64,000 nucleotides of DNA from Desulfobotulus pelophilus (GCF_026155325.1 NZ_JAPFPW010000011.1:1-64000); one strand, 5' to 3'. Shown: positions 17,404 through 26,593, counted from the first letter of the stretch. The notes: generated by a model from the letters alone, not told the origin. Made by a program: numbers and translations.

Positions 17404-18714
17404 ATGCAATGGATGAATGAATATCAAAAAAAACTCTGCACCGCGGAAGAAGCCGTGCGGCATATTTGCTCCGGCAATCGGGTCGTGCTGGGGCATGCCG
17501 CTGGAGAACCCTGCTTGCTTGTGGATGCCATGGTCCGGAATGCAGGGGCTTTTGAGAATGTGGAAGTTGTGCACATGGTTGCCCTGGGAAAAGGTGCGTA
17601 CTGTCTTCCGCAATATGAGGGTGTATTCAGGCATAATTCCCTGTTTGCGGGAGGCAATACGAGACCGGCCATTCATGAGGGGAGGGCCGTGTTTACCCCC
17701 TGTCATTTTAGCAGAATCCCGGATCTCTTTTCCAAAGAGATCCTGCCGGTGGATGTTGCCCTCATCAAGGTTTCTGTTCCGGATGAGCATGGATTCTGTT
17801 CGTTCGGGGTTTCAGTTGATTACACCAAGGCCGCGGCAGAAAATGCAAAAACGGTGATTGCCGAGGTGTCATCCCGCATGCCGAGGACCTTGGGAGATTC
17901 CTTTATTCATATATCCGACATTGATTTTTGTGTGGAAAGTGATGAGGGACCCATTCTGCTCAAGCCCCCCGTGCTGACGGATAAAGATGAGAAAATTGGA
18001 AAGTATATTGCTGGTCTGATTCAGGATGGTGACTGCCTGCAGTTGGGAATCGGGGCTGTTCCCGATGCTATCCTCGGTTTTCTGAAAGACAAAAAAGATC
18101 TTGGCATTCATAGCGAGATGATCTCTGACGGAGTGGTGGATCTTGTGAACTGCGGTGTTATTAACGGGGCCATGAAAAATTGTCACAGAGGTCGGATGGT
18201 TGTCACCTTTCTGATGGGTACAGAAAAACTTTATGATTTTATCAATAACAATCCATCTATTGAGATGCATCCCGTTAACTATACAAATGATCCTGCAGTC
18301 ATAGCTAAAAACGACAATATGGTTTCTGTGAATTCTGCGCTGCAGGCAGATCTTACGGGACAGGTTGTGGCCGATACCTTGGGATACAGGCAGTACAGCG
18401 GAACCGGAGGGCAGCTGGATTTTATCCGGGGCGCTGCCAGCTCGAAAAACGGGCGTTCCATTTTGGCGTTTCATTCAACGGCGTCCAAGGGAAAGATTTC
18501 CAGAATTGTGGCGCATATTGATGAGGGGGCCAGTGTCACCACTCCACGGGCCGATACCCACTTCATCGTTACGGAGTACGGAGTCGCGGATCTGCGAGGT
18601 AAATCCGTGCCGGAAAGGGCAAGAGCTCTGATTTCCATAGCGCACCCGGCATTTCGTGATCAATTGAAAAAAGAATTCCATGAGATTTACAATATAAAAC
18701 TGAACCCATCCTAG
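17404..18714 (+). CDS. abfT: 4-hydroxybutyrate CoA-transferase
   Basis: A 436-residue family I CoA-transferase that moves CoA from acetyl-CoA to 4-hydroxybutyrate. The catalytic glutamate sits in GIHSEMISDG at residue 238, the same number as reported for the Clostridium aminobutyricum enzyme. The glycine-rich CoA loop LQLGIGAVPDAIL and the C-terminal THFIVTEYGVADLRGKSV are intact. The chosen ATG has GAAGGTG at good spacing; the in-frame ATG at 17383 would add seven residues. It acts just before abfD in the pathway. No strong terminator follows, so the permease gene downstream may be read from the same transcript. Confidence 0.92.
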   Translation: MQWMNEYQKKLCTAEEAVRHICSGNRVVLGHAAGEPCLLVDAMVRNAGAFENVEVVHMVALGKGAYCLPQYEGVFRHNSLFAGGNTRPAIHEGRAVFTPCHFSRIPDLFSKEILPVDVALIKVSVPDEHGFCSFGVSVDYTKAAAENAKTVIAEVSSRMPRTLGDSFIHISDIDFCVESDEGPILLKPPVLTDKDEKIGKYIAGLIQDGDCLQLGIGAVPDAILGFLKDKKDLGIHSEMISDGVVDLVNCGVINGAMKNCHRGRMVVTFLMGTEKLYDFINNNPSIEMHPVNYTNDPAVIAKNDNMVSVNSALQADLTGQVVADTLGYRQYSGTGGQLDFIRGAASSKNGRSILAFHSTASKGKISRIVAHIDEGASVTTPRADTHFIVTEYGVADLRGKSVPERARALISIAHPAFRDQLKKEFHEIYNIKLNPS

Positions 18715-18839
18715 AAGGTCTACTTATTCGTTCTGTATAGCATATAGGTTTTATATTCAGTTCTTTATTGGCAAGGATGCAAGGTGATTTACAACCTGAT
18801 GGGTAGAATTGCCGCATGAATCAAATAAAGGAGCATCGT

Positions 18840-20303
18840 ATGGCTATCAGAAAAAATAGAGAAACGGGTGAGGTTCAACCAGGTGTGCCATTGGGACCTC
18901 TGACCCTGCGTCTGCCATTTGTCCACTATCGCTTTGAATGGGCTGATTACATCCAGGGGCTGATGATGTGTGCCGTTTGTCTGGGTATTATTCCCATATT
19001 GACGGGTAAGCTGGGAATGAGTTTTGAGGTGGCCCTTGCCATTGTCATTCTTAACGGAACCCTCTATCTGGCCCATGTTACATTCGGAGATCCTGTTGTT
19101 CCGGGATGGATTACCCCTGCTATTCCACTGATCATCGTCTATGTTGAGGGGTTTAACATGGGCGTGGAAAGAATGCAGGCTCTGATCGCTTTCCAGATGC
19201 TTTTTGGCGTTTTCTGTATCGTACTAGGCGCAACAGGTCTGGCAAGAAAGTTTATTCGTCTGATCCCTAATGCTGTGCAGTCGGCAGTTCTGATGGGGGC
19301 AGGTTTTGCTGCGGTGATGCTTATTTTTAAACCGGGTGAAGGGATCCGTACATTTGATTCCATCCCATGGACAATTACTATCTGTGTGGGGCTTGCCTTT
19401 TATCTTTTGTTTTCTGAGAGTTTTAAATCATTTAAAAAAAAGCATCGATGGGCTTACTATCTTGGTAACCTGGGTATGATGCCAGCTCTGGTTTTAGCTG
19501 TTTTTATCGGTCCTATGACAGGAGAAATCCCATGGCCCGACTATTCGGGGGTCGGTTTGCTGTCAAAACCTGACTTTGTGACTATGATTAAAGATTTCAC
19601 AATGCTGGGTGCTATCCCTTTTCCTACCTTTGAAATGTTTCTTGCCTCTGTCCCCCTGGTGTTGAGTGCTTATATAGTTGTTTTTGGAGATGTTATTCAA
19701 AGTCAGGCCCTTCTTGACGATGCCCAGAAATACCGGCCTGATGAGAAAATTGATTATGATCCTAACAGATCTCACATCATATTCGGTGGTCGTAATGTTT
19801 TTATGTGTATCTTTGGTCCTGATATCTCCATGTGCGGACCATTATGGGCAGCTATGCAGGTTGTCGTCTGCGAGCGTTACAAAAACGGTCCGGAAGCTAT
19901 GGAGTCCATTAATGGCGGTGCCGGTGCCTTTCGATGGGGGACATGGACGGGGTATTTTCTTGCCCCTATCGTTGCCACTGTGAAACCTATATTGGGAATT
20001 GCCCTTGCCTCGACTATGCTTATACAGGGGTATGTCAGTGTGCGTGTAGGCATTCTGAAGGCAAGAGGATTCAATGATTTAGGCATAGCTGGAGTGGCCG
20101 GAGCCATTCTTGCGACACGAGGAGCTGCATGGGGGCTCGGTGCGGCTCTTTTTTTGGTGGTGCTGCAATATGCCGGGCATGCATGGGGCAAGTCATATAC
20201 AGCTGAAGAGCCCGTTTTCCCGCTCAACTCTCCTGAAGTTATTCAGAAAGAAGTTGAAGAAAATGTCGGAATCGTTTCATCCCGTTCAAAAATAAAGGCT
20301 TAG
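18840..20303 (+). CDS. Multi-spanning permease, NCS2-related, candidate 4-hydroxybutyrate importer
   Basis: A 487-residue membrane protein with 12-14 hydrophobic segments. Stretches such as VPGWITPAIPLIIVYVEGFN, RLIPNAVQSAVLMGAGFAAV and FMCIFGPDISMCGPLWAAMQ recall the NCS2 and SulP fold (paired half-helix region) but it is not a close purine or uracil permease. The start has AAAGGAG six bases before the ATG; an upstream ATG at 18816 is not needed. It directly follows abfT in the same direction with a gap of about 125 bases. The position suggests uptake of 4-hydroxybutyrate or a related acid, which is inference from context only. Confidence 0.75.
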   Translation: MAIRKNRETGEVQPGVPLGPLTLRLPFVHYRFEWADYIQGLMMCAVCLGIIPILTGKLGMSFEVALAIVILNGTLYLAHVTFGDPVVPGWITPAIPLIIVYVEGFNMGVERMQALIAFQMLFGVFCIVLGATGLARKFIRLIPNAVQSAVLMGAGFAAVMLIFKPGEGIRTFDSIPWTITICVGLAFYLLFSESFKSFKKKHRWAYYLGNLGMMPALVLAVFIGPMTGEIPWPDYSGVGLLSKPDFVTMIKDFTMLGAIPFPTFEMFLASVPLVLSAYIVVFGDVIQSQALLDDAQKYRPDEKIDYDPNRSHIIFGGRNVFMCIFGPDISMCGPLWAAMQVVVCERYKNGPEAMESINGGAGAFRWGTWTGYFLAPIVATVKPILGIALASTMLIQGYVSVRVGILKARGFNDLGIAGVAGAILATRGAAWGLGAALFLVVLQYAGHAWGKSYTAEEPVFPLNSPEVIQKEVEENVGIVSSRSKIKA

Positions 20304-20326
20304 TGATTATTCTATTGTCAGTGTAT

Positions 20327-20459
20327 GCTCCGGCGGATGGATTAGGGTTGGGATGTCGTGTGGAGTTTTGGGTGCTTTTTTGAGTCGCCTTAGGTCTGAG
20401 TAAAGTGGTTGGCTTTCATTGATTTGTAAATGTATCACAGCAGAACAATCCGCCGGAGC
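20327..20459. repeat. 133-base element closed by a perfect 12-bp inverted repeat
   Basis: GCTCCGGCGGAT (20327-20338) and ATCCGCCGGAGC (20448-20459) are exact reverse complements at the two ends of a 133-base non-coding stretch. It may be a closing stem of a structured RNA in the leader of the next gene, or a small transposon-like element with terminal inverted repeats. No target duplication was visible. Confidence 0.55.
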
Positions 20460-20481
20460 TGCTAATTGAAGGAGGAAAATT

Positions 20482-21192
20482 GTGGCCTATTTTGAAAGCA
20501 AAAATTCGACAGGCAGAGAACATTCCATTGCAAAATATGTTGTTTTGTTTCTTGCTGGAAGCTTAACCTTATCTGCTAATATGATTTTTTTTTCTAAAAA
20601 TGATGAAATAGATTTTTTATCTCTGATGATCATCGTTGGCGTAATAGGTTGTTTGATTGTATCCATATCACGAAAAGTAAATCCTCTTGCCTGGAAGAAA
20701 CTTTTAGATAAAAAAGGCTACGAGCTGAGTTGCTCACAGATGAATCAGGTGACTCAAACTCTGAAAGCCTTAGATGATTCCTACTTTATTTTTAGTAACT
20801 TTACCCTTGAATTGTTTCAGGTTGATCATCTTGTTATCTCTGATAAAGGTTTTTTTGTTATTGCAAGAATACCGTTTCAAGGAGATATTCAAATAACGAA
20901 CGGCAGGCTTTTAGCCGGATCGAAAAATCTAGACCGAATGGCTTCACGGGTCTGGCAGGTATCTCATATGATTAACAAGATAGTCATGAAAGGTTACGAG
21001 GACTGTGATGTCATGCCTGTTCCAGTTTTGGTAGCTACCGATTCCGTTACGATATGTGTTCGAGAATTCAACGGCATTGCAGTACTGCCAATTTGTGCTC
21101 TAAAGGATTTTATAGTGGGAACGACTACTAATGCTATGGATAAGAGTTTTGCTGAAAGTTTTGCTTTCTATATAAAAAAAAGATACATGTAA
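20482..21192 (+). CDS. Membrane-anchored NERD-like protein with a degenerate catalytic site
   Basis: A 236-residue protein, GTG start after GGAGGAAAATT. Two hydrophobic segments (about 17-35 and 47-62) are followed by a cytoplasmic region. The stretch SYFIFSNFTLELFQVDHLVI followed by SDKGFFVIARIPFQGDIQIT fits the nuclease-related domain (NERD) pattern, in which a conserved Asp is followed by ExK; here the Asp is kept (VDHLV) but the ExK position reads ARI. A nuclease activity is therefore doubtful. The gene is noticeably more AT-rich than its neighbours, suggesting separate origin. The domain assignment is from pattern only. Confidence 0.62.
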   Translation: MAYFESKNSTGREHSIAKYVVLFLAGSLTLSANMIFFSKNDEIDFLSLMIIVGVIGCLIVSISRKVNPLAWKKLLDKKGYELSCSQMNQVTQTLKALDDSYFIFSNFTLELFQVDHLVISDKGFFVIARIPFQGDIQITNGRLLAGSKNLDRMASRVWQVSHMINKIVMKGYEDCDVMPVPVLVATDSVTICVREFNGIAVLPICALKDFIVGTTTNAMDKSFAESFAFYIKKRYM

Positions 21193-21423
21193 CCGTCAGC
21201 TTGCTATTCCTGCCTCCCTTGTCAGAAGGCATTAAGCTGAAAATTAAATTGATAGTTTAGCAACCCTGCCATTATTGCCCACCTGATTTGATCGCTGAAT
21301 AAATACTTCCATAGTCTTGAAAATTAAATTATTAAAAAATTCGGATAAACATTTTCTGTTTGATTTTGTATGGATGGCAGGCTTATGCCAATAATTTATG
21401 CAATAATAAAAGAAAGACAAGGA

Positions 21424-23295
21424 ATGTCGGCTCGAACAGTTATTTTGACAAAACGGTTTCTCCCCTTTTTTCTCACCCAGGCCAGCGGCGCATTAAATGA
21501 TAATATATTTAAAAACAGTCTGATGCTCCTGCTTGCCTTCACGGCTTCCGCTGCCATTCCATGGGATACGGATTTTACCATGAATCTTGCGGCGGCTCTG
21601 TTCATCCTTCCCTTTCTGCTCTTTTCGGCAACAGCAGGCAGCCTGGCGGATGCTGTATGTAAAACCCGTCTGATACGGGCGCTGAAGCTCACGGAAATGG
21701 CTCTCATGGTCGTGGCAGCCTTTGCGTTTTATACAGAACGGTATTTTCTGCTTTTAGGTCTTCTTTTCCTTATGGGAACCCAGTCCGCCTTTTTCGGACC
21801 GGTCAAGTATGCCATCTTACCCCAGTTACTGAAAGACAAGGAACTGCTGGCCGGCAATGCCTGGGTGGAGATGGGTACCTTTCTAGCCATCCTTGCGGGC
21901 ACCATAATGGGAGGTCTTCTTGTTGGTTTTTCACAGGCGGCCCTGTGGATAGGCTTGCTGATCGTGTTTTTTTCTTTTTTAGGGTATTGGATCAGCAGAC
22001 AGATACCCCTTGTGGGCAGGATGGGGCCGGCCGGGTCTTTCCAGTTCTCGCCTGTTTCACAGACCTTTGAAATTGTCCGCATCAGTTATGCAAACCGTAC
22101 CCTCTATCTTTCCATCATGGCCATCAGCTGGTTCTGGTTTCTCGGTGCAAGCTATCTCACACAGTTTCCCAATTACACCAAAACTGTGCTGATGGGTGAC
22201 AATACGGTTGTTACGGCTCTGCTGGTAGCCTTTTCCGTGGGTGTCGGGATTGGTTCCATGCTTTGTGAACGTCTGTCCGGTGACAGAATTGAACTGGGGA
22301 TTGTTCCCATGGGGTCTCTGGGGATTACGGCGGGTGGCATTGCTCTTTTTCTGGCCGTACCGGCAGCTGCCGGTAAAGAGATCATTGGTTTTATGGATTT
22401 TCTTGCGCAGCCGGCCGGTGTGGGGGTTTTGGTGTCGCTGACTCTTATCGGTATATCCGGAGGGCTGTTCATTGTACCCCTGTACGCCCTTCTTCAGAAA
22501 CGGGCCGAGCCGGAGCAGCGCGCCAGAATGATTGCTGCCAACAATATTTTCAATGCCCTTTTTATGGTAGGCAGTGCCTTTGCGGGGATGCTTTTTCTGA
22601 CTTTATTTAAGTTGAGTATCCCGCACTATTTTTTGATTCTGGCTATTATGAATGGCGTTGTTGCCGTTTATGTATATGGACAGGTTCCGGAATTCATGCT
22701 GCGTTTTGCGGTTTATCTTCTGACCCATACCATGTATCGTGTTCGCAGTGAAGGGCTGAGTCATATTCCCGATGAAGGCGGAGTCGTGCTGGTGGCAAAC
22801 CACGTAAGTTATGTGGACGCTCTTCTGATTGCCGGTGCCTGCAGGCGGCCTGTGCGTTTTGTGATGGAAAAGGCTATTTATGACCTTCCAGGGCTGAATA
22901 TTTTGTTCCGCGCTGCCAGAACCATTCCCATCTGCAGTCAGAAAAAGAACCCAGAGGTATTTGAAAATGCTTTTGCCAGTGTGGCCGCAGAGTTGAAGGA
23001 AGGGAATGTTGTATGCATTTTCCCGGAAGGTCGACTGACACGGGATGGGAACATGAATCCCTTTCGTCCTGGTATTGGACGGATTCTTACGGATACCCCT
23101 GTACCTGTGGTTCCTGTGGCTTTACAGGGGCTTTGGGGCTCTTTTTTCAGTCATCAAGGAAAGGGCGCCATGAAATTTAAAGGAAGGTTTCGTTCAAGGG
23201 TGCGTCTTGTGGCAGGTCCGGCTCTCAGCCATGAAACCGCCAGTGCAGAAATTTTGGAAAAAGCAGTGAGAGACTTGAGGGGAACGGGCGTTTAG
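21424..23295 (+). CDS. MFS transporter fused to PlsC-type acyltransferase (LplT-Aas-like)
   Basis: A 623-residue inner-membrane fusion. Residues 1-400 are a 12-helix major facilitator domain like the lysophospholipid flippase LplT (SGALNDNIFKNSL near the start, MGTQSAFFGPVKYAILPQ in the middle). Residues 415-620 are a 1-acylglycerophosphate-type acyltransferase with the NHVSYVDA (H-x4-D) and FPEGRLTRDG motifs. Such fusions bring lysophospholipid inward and re-acylate it. The acyl-ACP synthetase part found in longer Aas fusions is absent. The start at 21424 skips 18 residues of an upstream open frame with no ribosome site. It is flanked by a long AT-rich leader. Confidence 0.85.
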   Translation: MSARTVILTKRFLPFFLTQASGALNDNIFKNSLMLLLAFTASAAIPWDTDFTMNLAAALFILPFLLFSATAGSLADAVCKTRLIRALKLTEMALMVVAAFAFYTERYFLLLGLLFLMGTQSAFFGPVKYAILPQLLKDKELLAGNAWVEMGTFLAILAGTIMGGLLVGFSQAALWIGLLIVFFSFLGYWISRQIPLVGRMGPAGSFQFSPVSQTFEIVRISYANRTLYLSIMAISWFWFLGASYLTQFPNYTKTVLMGDNTVVTALLVAFSVGVGIGSMLCERLSGDRIELGIVPMGSLGITAGGIALFLAVPAAAGKEIIGFMDFLAQPAGVGVLVSLTLIGISGGLFIVPLYALLQKRAEPEQRARMIAANNIFNALFMVGSAFAGMLFLTLFKLSIPHYFLILAIMNGVVAVYVYGQVPEFMLRFAVYLLTHTMYRVRSEGLSHIPDEGGVVLVANHVSYVDALLIAGACRRPVRFVMEKAIYDLPGLNILFRAARTIPICSQKKNPEVFENAFASVAAELKEGNVVCIFPEGRLTRDGNMNPFRPGIGRILTDTPVPVVPVALQGLWGSFFSHQGKGAMKFKGRFRSRVRLVAGPALSHETASAEILEKAVRDLRGTGV

Positions 23296-23468
23296 TGGGA
23301 AAGAGAAACCGGGCGGTTTTGAGGCCGCCACGGTTTTTGCGTAATGGTTAAAGGGGTATGATCAGGTCACGCATTTTAGTCTTGGCTAAAAAATATTTGA
23401 CATAAAAACTTGTTGTGGTGTAAAGAGCCTCTGTGGTTGATGATTCTGAAATCCGGAGGTGAATTTTT

Positions 23469-24455
23469 ATGAGAGCCAGTGAAGTTCAGGGGGCTGTGGA
23501 AACCTTGGTCCGTGCAGGGCAGCCCATTTATATATGGGGACCGCCCGGTGTGGGCAAAAGTGATGTGGTGCGTCAGGCTGCTGCCAGCCTTAATCGTCAA
23601 GTTGTTGATATTAGAGCGCTTTTGCTGGACCCTGTGGATCTGAGGGGGTTGCCCCGTATAGGAGAAGATGGCCGCACATCCTGGTCGACCCCGGATTTTT
23701 TACCCCAGTCCGGTAATGGAATCCTGTTCCTTGATGAGCTGAATGCCGCCCCTCCTCTTGTACAGGCAGCCTGTTATCAGCTGGTGCTGGATCGTCGCAT
23801 AGGAGATTACCATCTCCCCCGGGGTTGGTCTGTCGTTGCAGCCGGGAACCGAGAGACAGACAGATCCGTTACGCACCGTATGCCCTCTGCGCTGGCCAAC
23901 CGTTTTACCCATATTGATTTTGAAGTGCGTCTGGAAGACTGGATTAGCTGGGCACTGCAGGAAGGGATGGCTCCGGAAGTAATTGCCTTCCTTCGTTTCA
24001 GGCCAAGATTGATTCATGATTTTGATCCTGCCCGTAATGATAAGGCCTTTCCTACACCGAGATCATGGTCGTTTGTTTCAAAAATTCTGGAGGTTGCAGA
24101 AGATGACGGACTGCTGAAAGAGCTCATTGCCGGTACCGTAGGTCCCGGAGCTGCGGCGGAGTTCATGGGTTTTCTGTCTGCCTGCCGTGAGCTTCCAACC
24201 GCTGAGATCCTTTTGGCTGATCCGGCGGGTTGGCGTCTTCCTTCCGATGACCCAGCTTTGCTGTACGCCCTATGTGAACTTCTTGCCAGTCACGCTTCAC
24301 CGGAGAGTTTTGGTGCCATCACACAGATTGCCGCCGATATGCCCGCGGAGTTCAGTGTCCTTCTGATACGGGATGCAGTGAGAAAAGACGCCTCCCTTGT
24401 GGAAACACCTGAGTTTCTGGATTGGGCTGAAAACCACGCGGAGATTCTTGTCTGA
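23469..24455 (+). CDS. MoxR-type AAA+ ATPase
   Basis: A 328-residue AAA+ ATPase with Walker A GPPGVGKS (about 26-33), Walker B ILFLDELN and sensor 1 in VVAAGNRETD; arginine-finger region SALANRFTHIDF. GGAGG lies before the ATG. MoxR proteins act as chaperones that remodel or load cofactors into partner complexes, usually with a von Willebrand A partner encoded beside them. Here the partner gene overlaps the stop codon (TGATG). The target of this pair is unknown. Strong call for family, weak for role. Confidence 0.88.
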   Translation: MRASEVQGAVETLVRAGQPIYIWGPPGVGKSDVVRQAAASLNRQVVDIRALLLDPVDLRGLPRIGEDGRTSWSTPDFLPQSGNGILFLDELNAAPPLVQAACYQLVLDRRIGDYHLPRGWSVVAAGNRETDRSVTHRMPSALANRFTHIDFEVRLEDWISWALQEGMAPEVIAFLRFRPRLIHDFDPARNDKAFPTPRSWSFVSKILEVAEDDGLLKELIAGTVGPGAAAEFMGFLSACRELPTAEILLADPAGWRLPSDDPALLYALCELLASHASPESFGAITQIAADMPAEFSVLLIRDAVRKDASLVETPEFLDWAENHAEILV

Positions 24456-25795
24456 TGGAGTCACCTCTGAATAAAACTGCTTCAGCCATATTCCTGATAC
24501 GTAAGGCCAGAGCCCAGCTTCTGCTGGAATACCCTTTTTTCGGTACGGTAGCCATGGGACTGCAGCCCCTGGCTGACCCGGATGCACCCACAGCCTGGAC
24601 CGATGGGGTTGTGCTGGGATACCGGCCGGAATGGATTCGTGCCTTACCCTTTGACACCCTGAAAGGGATGGTGGGGCACCTTGTTCTTCATGCGGCCCTG
24701 GGGCACAACAGCCGCAGGCAGGGTAGGGATCCTTCTCTATGGAACATGGCATGTGATCATACCATCAACTGGATGCTGCTGGAGGCTGGCCTGAAACTCC
24801 CGGAAGGCTATCTGGACAACCCTGAGTTCCGCTTTTTGTCGGCGGAGATTGTCTACGAGCGCATTCTGAGTCGGCAGGATGATCAGGAAGGTAAGGGCCG
24901 TGGGGATTCCGGAACCGGAGAGCAGGGTGACGGACGTGAGATGAATGGTGCTGGAGCGGATGGAGAAAAAATCCCGGGTGACGGTGACAAGGCCGGCAAT
25001 TCTGTTCAGGGAAAATCCGGATCCGATGGACCCGGTGCGGGTGCCATGGCCGATTATCATTTCAGAGAGTCGGACAGCGACGATACAGGGGGCGGAGATC
25101 CCGGTGGAACAGGAGAAGTCAGGGACAGCTTGAATCCGGGAGAAGGCTCGGATGGTGAGCCTGATGCGGGAGGACTGGAGGCCCTTGTGGCCAAGGCACT
25201 TCTGTCTCGCCGCGATTGCGGTCGCCTGCCGGTACGTTTGGAGCGTGAGGTTCGTAAAACCCTTGAACCGGGCATGGACTGGCGTATGCTGCTTTCTCGT
25301 TTTATTGACCTGAGTGCAAGAAATGATTATGCATGGTCGCCTCCTAACCGCCGTTACCTCCATCAGGGTATCTATCTGCCGTCGGTGAGAAGTGAGGAGG
25401 CTGATTGCATTGTGATTGTGGTGGATACTTCCGGCAGTATATCCGCTGGGGAACTGGATAGCTTCTGCTCGGAAGTGTCTGCCATCCTTACGGCTTTTTC
25501 TGGTGAAATCCTTGTTATGGGCTGTGATGCGGATGTCGGGAGCGTTTTCCGGCTCTCCCGTTCGGACCTTCCCGTGCATCCGGTTTTTTTTGGAGGGGGT
25601 GGAACGGATTTCAGAGCTCCTTTCCGCTGGCTGGAAAAGGAGGGTATTGCTCCCCGATGCCTGGTTTATCTTACGGATCTTGCCTGCAGCCATTATCCAC
25701 CGGAACCTTTCTTTCCTGTCCTGTGGGCTGTATGCGGTGAAGGGGGGGAAGCAGCTCCTCCGTTTGGTGACATGCTGCACATGGGGATGGCGTGA
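24455..25795 (+). CDS. DUF2201-type metallopeptidase-like protein with VWA-like domain
   Basis: A 446-residue soluble protein, translationally coupled to the MoxR gene by TGATG. The N-terminal part (1-120) resembles a zinc peptidase core with HLVLHAALGH (His75, His79, His84), but the glutamate of a true HExxH is a leucine, so catalysis is doubtful. Residues 150-240 are low-complexity, acidic and glycine-rich. The C-terminal 200 residues form a VWA-like domain with the MIDAS start VVDTSGSISAGE and later GGGGTDFRAPF and YLTDL. MoxR plus this family forms a known but poorly characterised chaperone-type pair. Confidence 0.85.
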   Translation: MESPLNKTASAIFLIRKARAQLLLEYPFFGTVAMGLQPLADPDAPTAWTDGVVLGYRPEWIRALPFDTLKGMVGHLVLHAALGHNSRRQGRDPSLWNMACDHTINWMLLEAGLKLPEGYLDNPEFRFLSAEIVYERILSRQDDQEGKGRGDSGTGEQGDGREMNGAGADGEKIPGDGDKAGNSVQGKSGSDGPGAGAMADYHFRESDSDDTGGGDPGGTGEVRDSLNPGEGSDGEPDAGGLEALVAKALLSRRDCGRLPVRLEREVRKTLEPGMDWRMLLSRFIDLSARNDYAWSPPNRRYLHQGIYLPSVRSEEADCIVIVVDTSGSISAGELDSFCSEVSAILTAFSGEILVMGCDADVGSVFRLSRSDLPVHPVFFGGGGTDFRAPFRWLEKEGIAPRCLVYLTDLACSHYPPEPFFPVLWAVCGEGGEAAPPFGDMLHMGMA

Positions 25796-26010
25796 AGGTG
25801 CTGATCGGGCCAGAACGGTCTCTTTCCAGAAGGTTGTATTGTTACAGGCTTTTATTCCCGGCAAAAGGGTAATGCGGGCTCTTTTTGTATAGGGTGAAGA
25901 CCAGCCACAATGGCAGGCTGTGAGGGCAATGTAGAGGTATGGTTGCCGAACGGCTTTGGGTGCAGTGTGACATGGAAATCAGGGACATCTTTCCTGACAG
26001 AGGAGGTAGG

Positions 26011-26481
26011 ATGGAAATCTGCTGGAAGATAGAGAAAAAGCGGGGTAATTATCGGCCTGTGCTGAGCTGGGTCATTACCCTGGAACCAGCTGAAAAAGAA
26101 CTTGCCATGGCTCCGGTGGCTGTAGATACGGGAATCCCCATGCCCCATGATTACTGGGAAAGTCACTGCTATCCGGATAAAAATGAGAGAAGAGGGTTGC
26201 CTGCAAGGGGTGCGTGGGAGGTGATTACACCATCCCATAAAGCAGCCAGATCTGAAGGACGCATGGTACTGCCATGGAGAAAAGATAACCTTTACCCTGA
26301 GGTGGAGGAGGGCTTCAGCCGGGTGCGGGCGGTCATGGAGAAGGCTCTGACCCGTGCAGCCGTCAGTCTGCCCATGAATGATGAGGGCAAAATGGAGCTT
26401 CGCAATATGGCTAAAAAAAGGCTGGCGGCCGGGTTAACGGCGGATCGTATGCTGAGTGGCGTCATCCAGAAGGTCGCCTGA
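26011..26481 (+). CDS. Hypothetical protein, third gene of the MoxR cluster
   Basis: About 156 residues from the ATG preceded by AGGAGGTAGG; the open frame begins 24 codons earlier without a ribosome site. No membrane segment. It is rich in charged and aromatic residues with the phrases MEICWKIEKKRGNYRPVLSW and MPHDYWESHCYPD. I do not recognise the family. It follows the VWA-like gene by 215 bases and ends just before a strong terminator, so it may be the last gene of that transcript. Confidence 0.68.
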   Translation: MEICWKIEKKRGNYRPVLSWVITLEPAEKELAMAPVAVDTGIPMPHDYWESHCYPDKNERRGLPARGAWEVITPSHKAARSEGRMVLPWRKDNLYPEVEEGFSRVRAVMEKALTRAAVSLPMNDEGKMELRNMAKKRLAAGLTADRMLSGVIQKVA

Positions 26482-26534
26482 GTATTCTGATATGGCTTTT
26501 AGGCCATCCAGAAATGCAGGCATAAACTGCGCAT

Positions 26535-26573
26535 AACAGCAGACCGGGAATTTCCGGGCTGCTGTTGTTTTTT
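26535..26573 (+). terminator. Rho-independent terminator of the MoxR cluster
   Basis: Arms AACAGCAG and CTGCTGTT enclose an inner CCGGGAATTTCCGGG stem and are followed by GTTTTTT. It is placed 54 bases after the last plus-strand stop. Confidence 0.9.
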
Positions 26574-26593
26574 ACCCTGATTGTGACGAGTAT

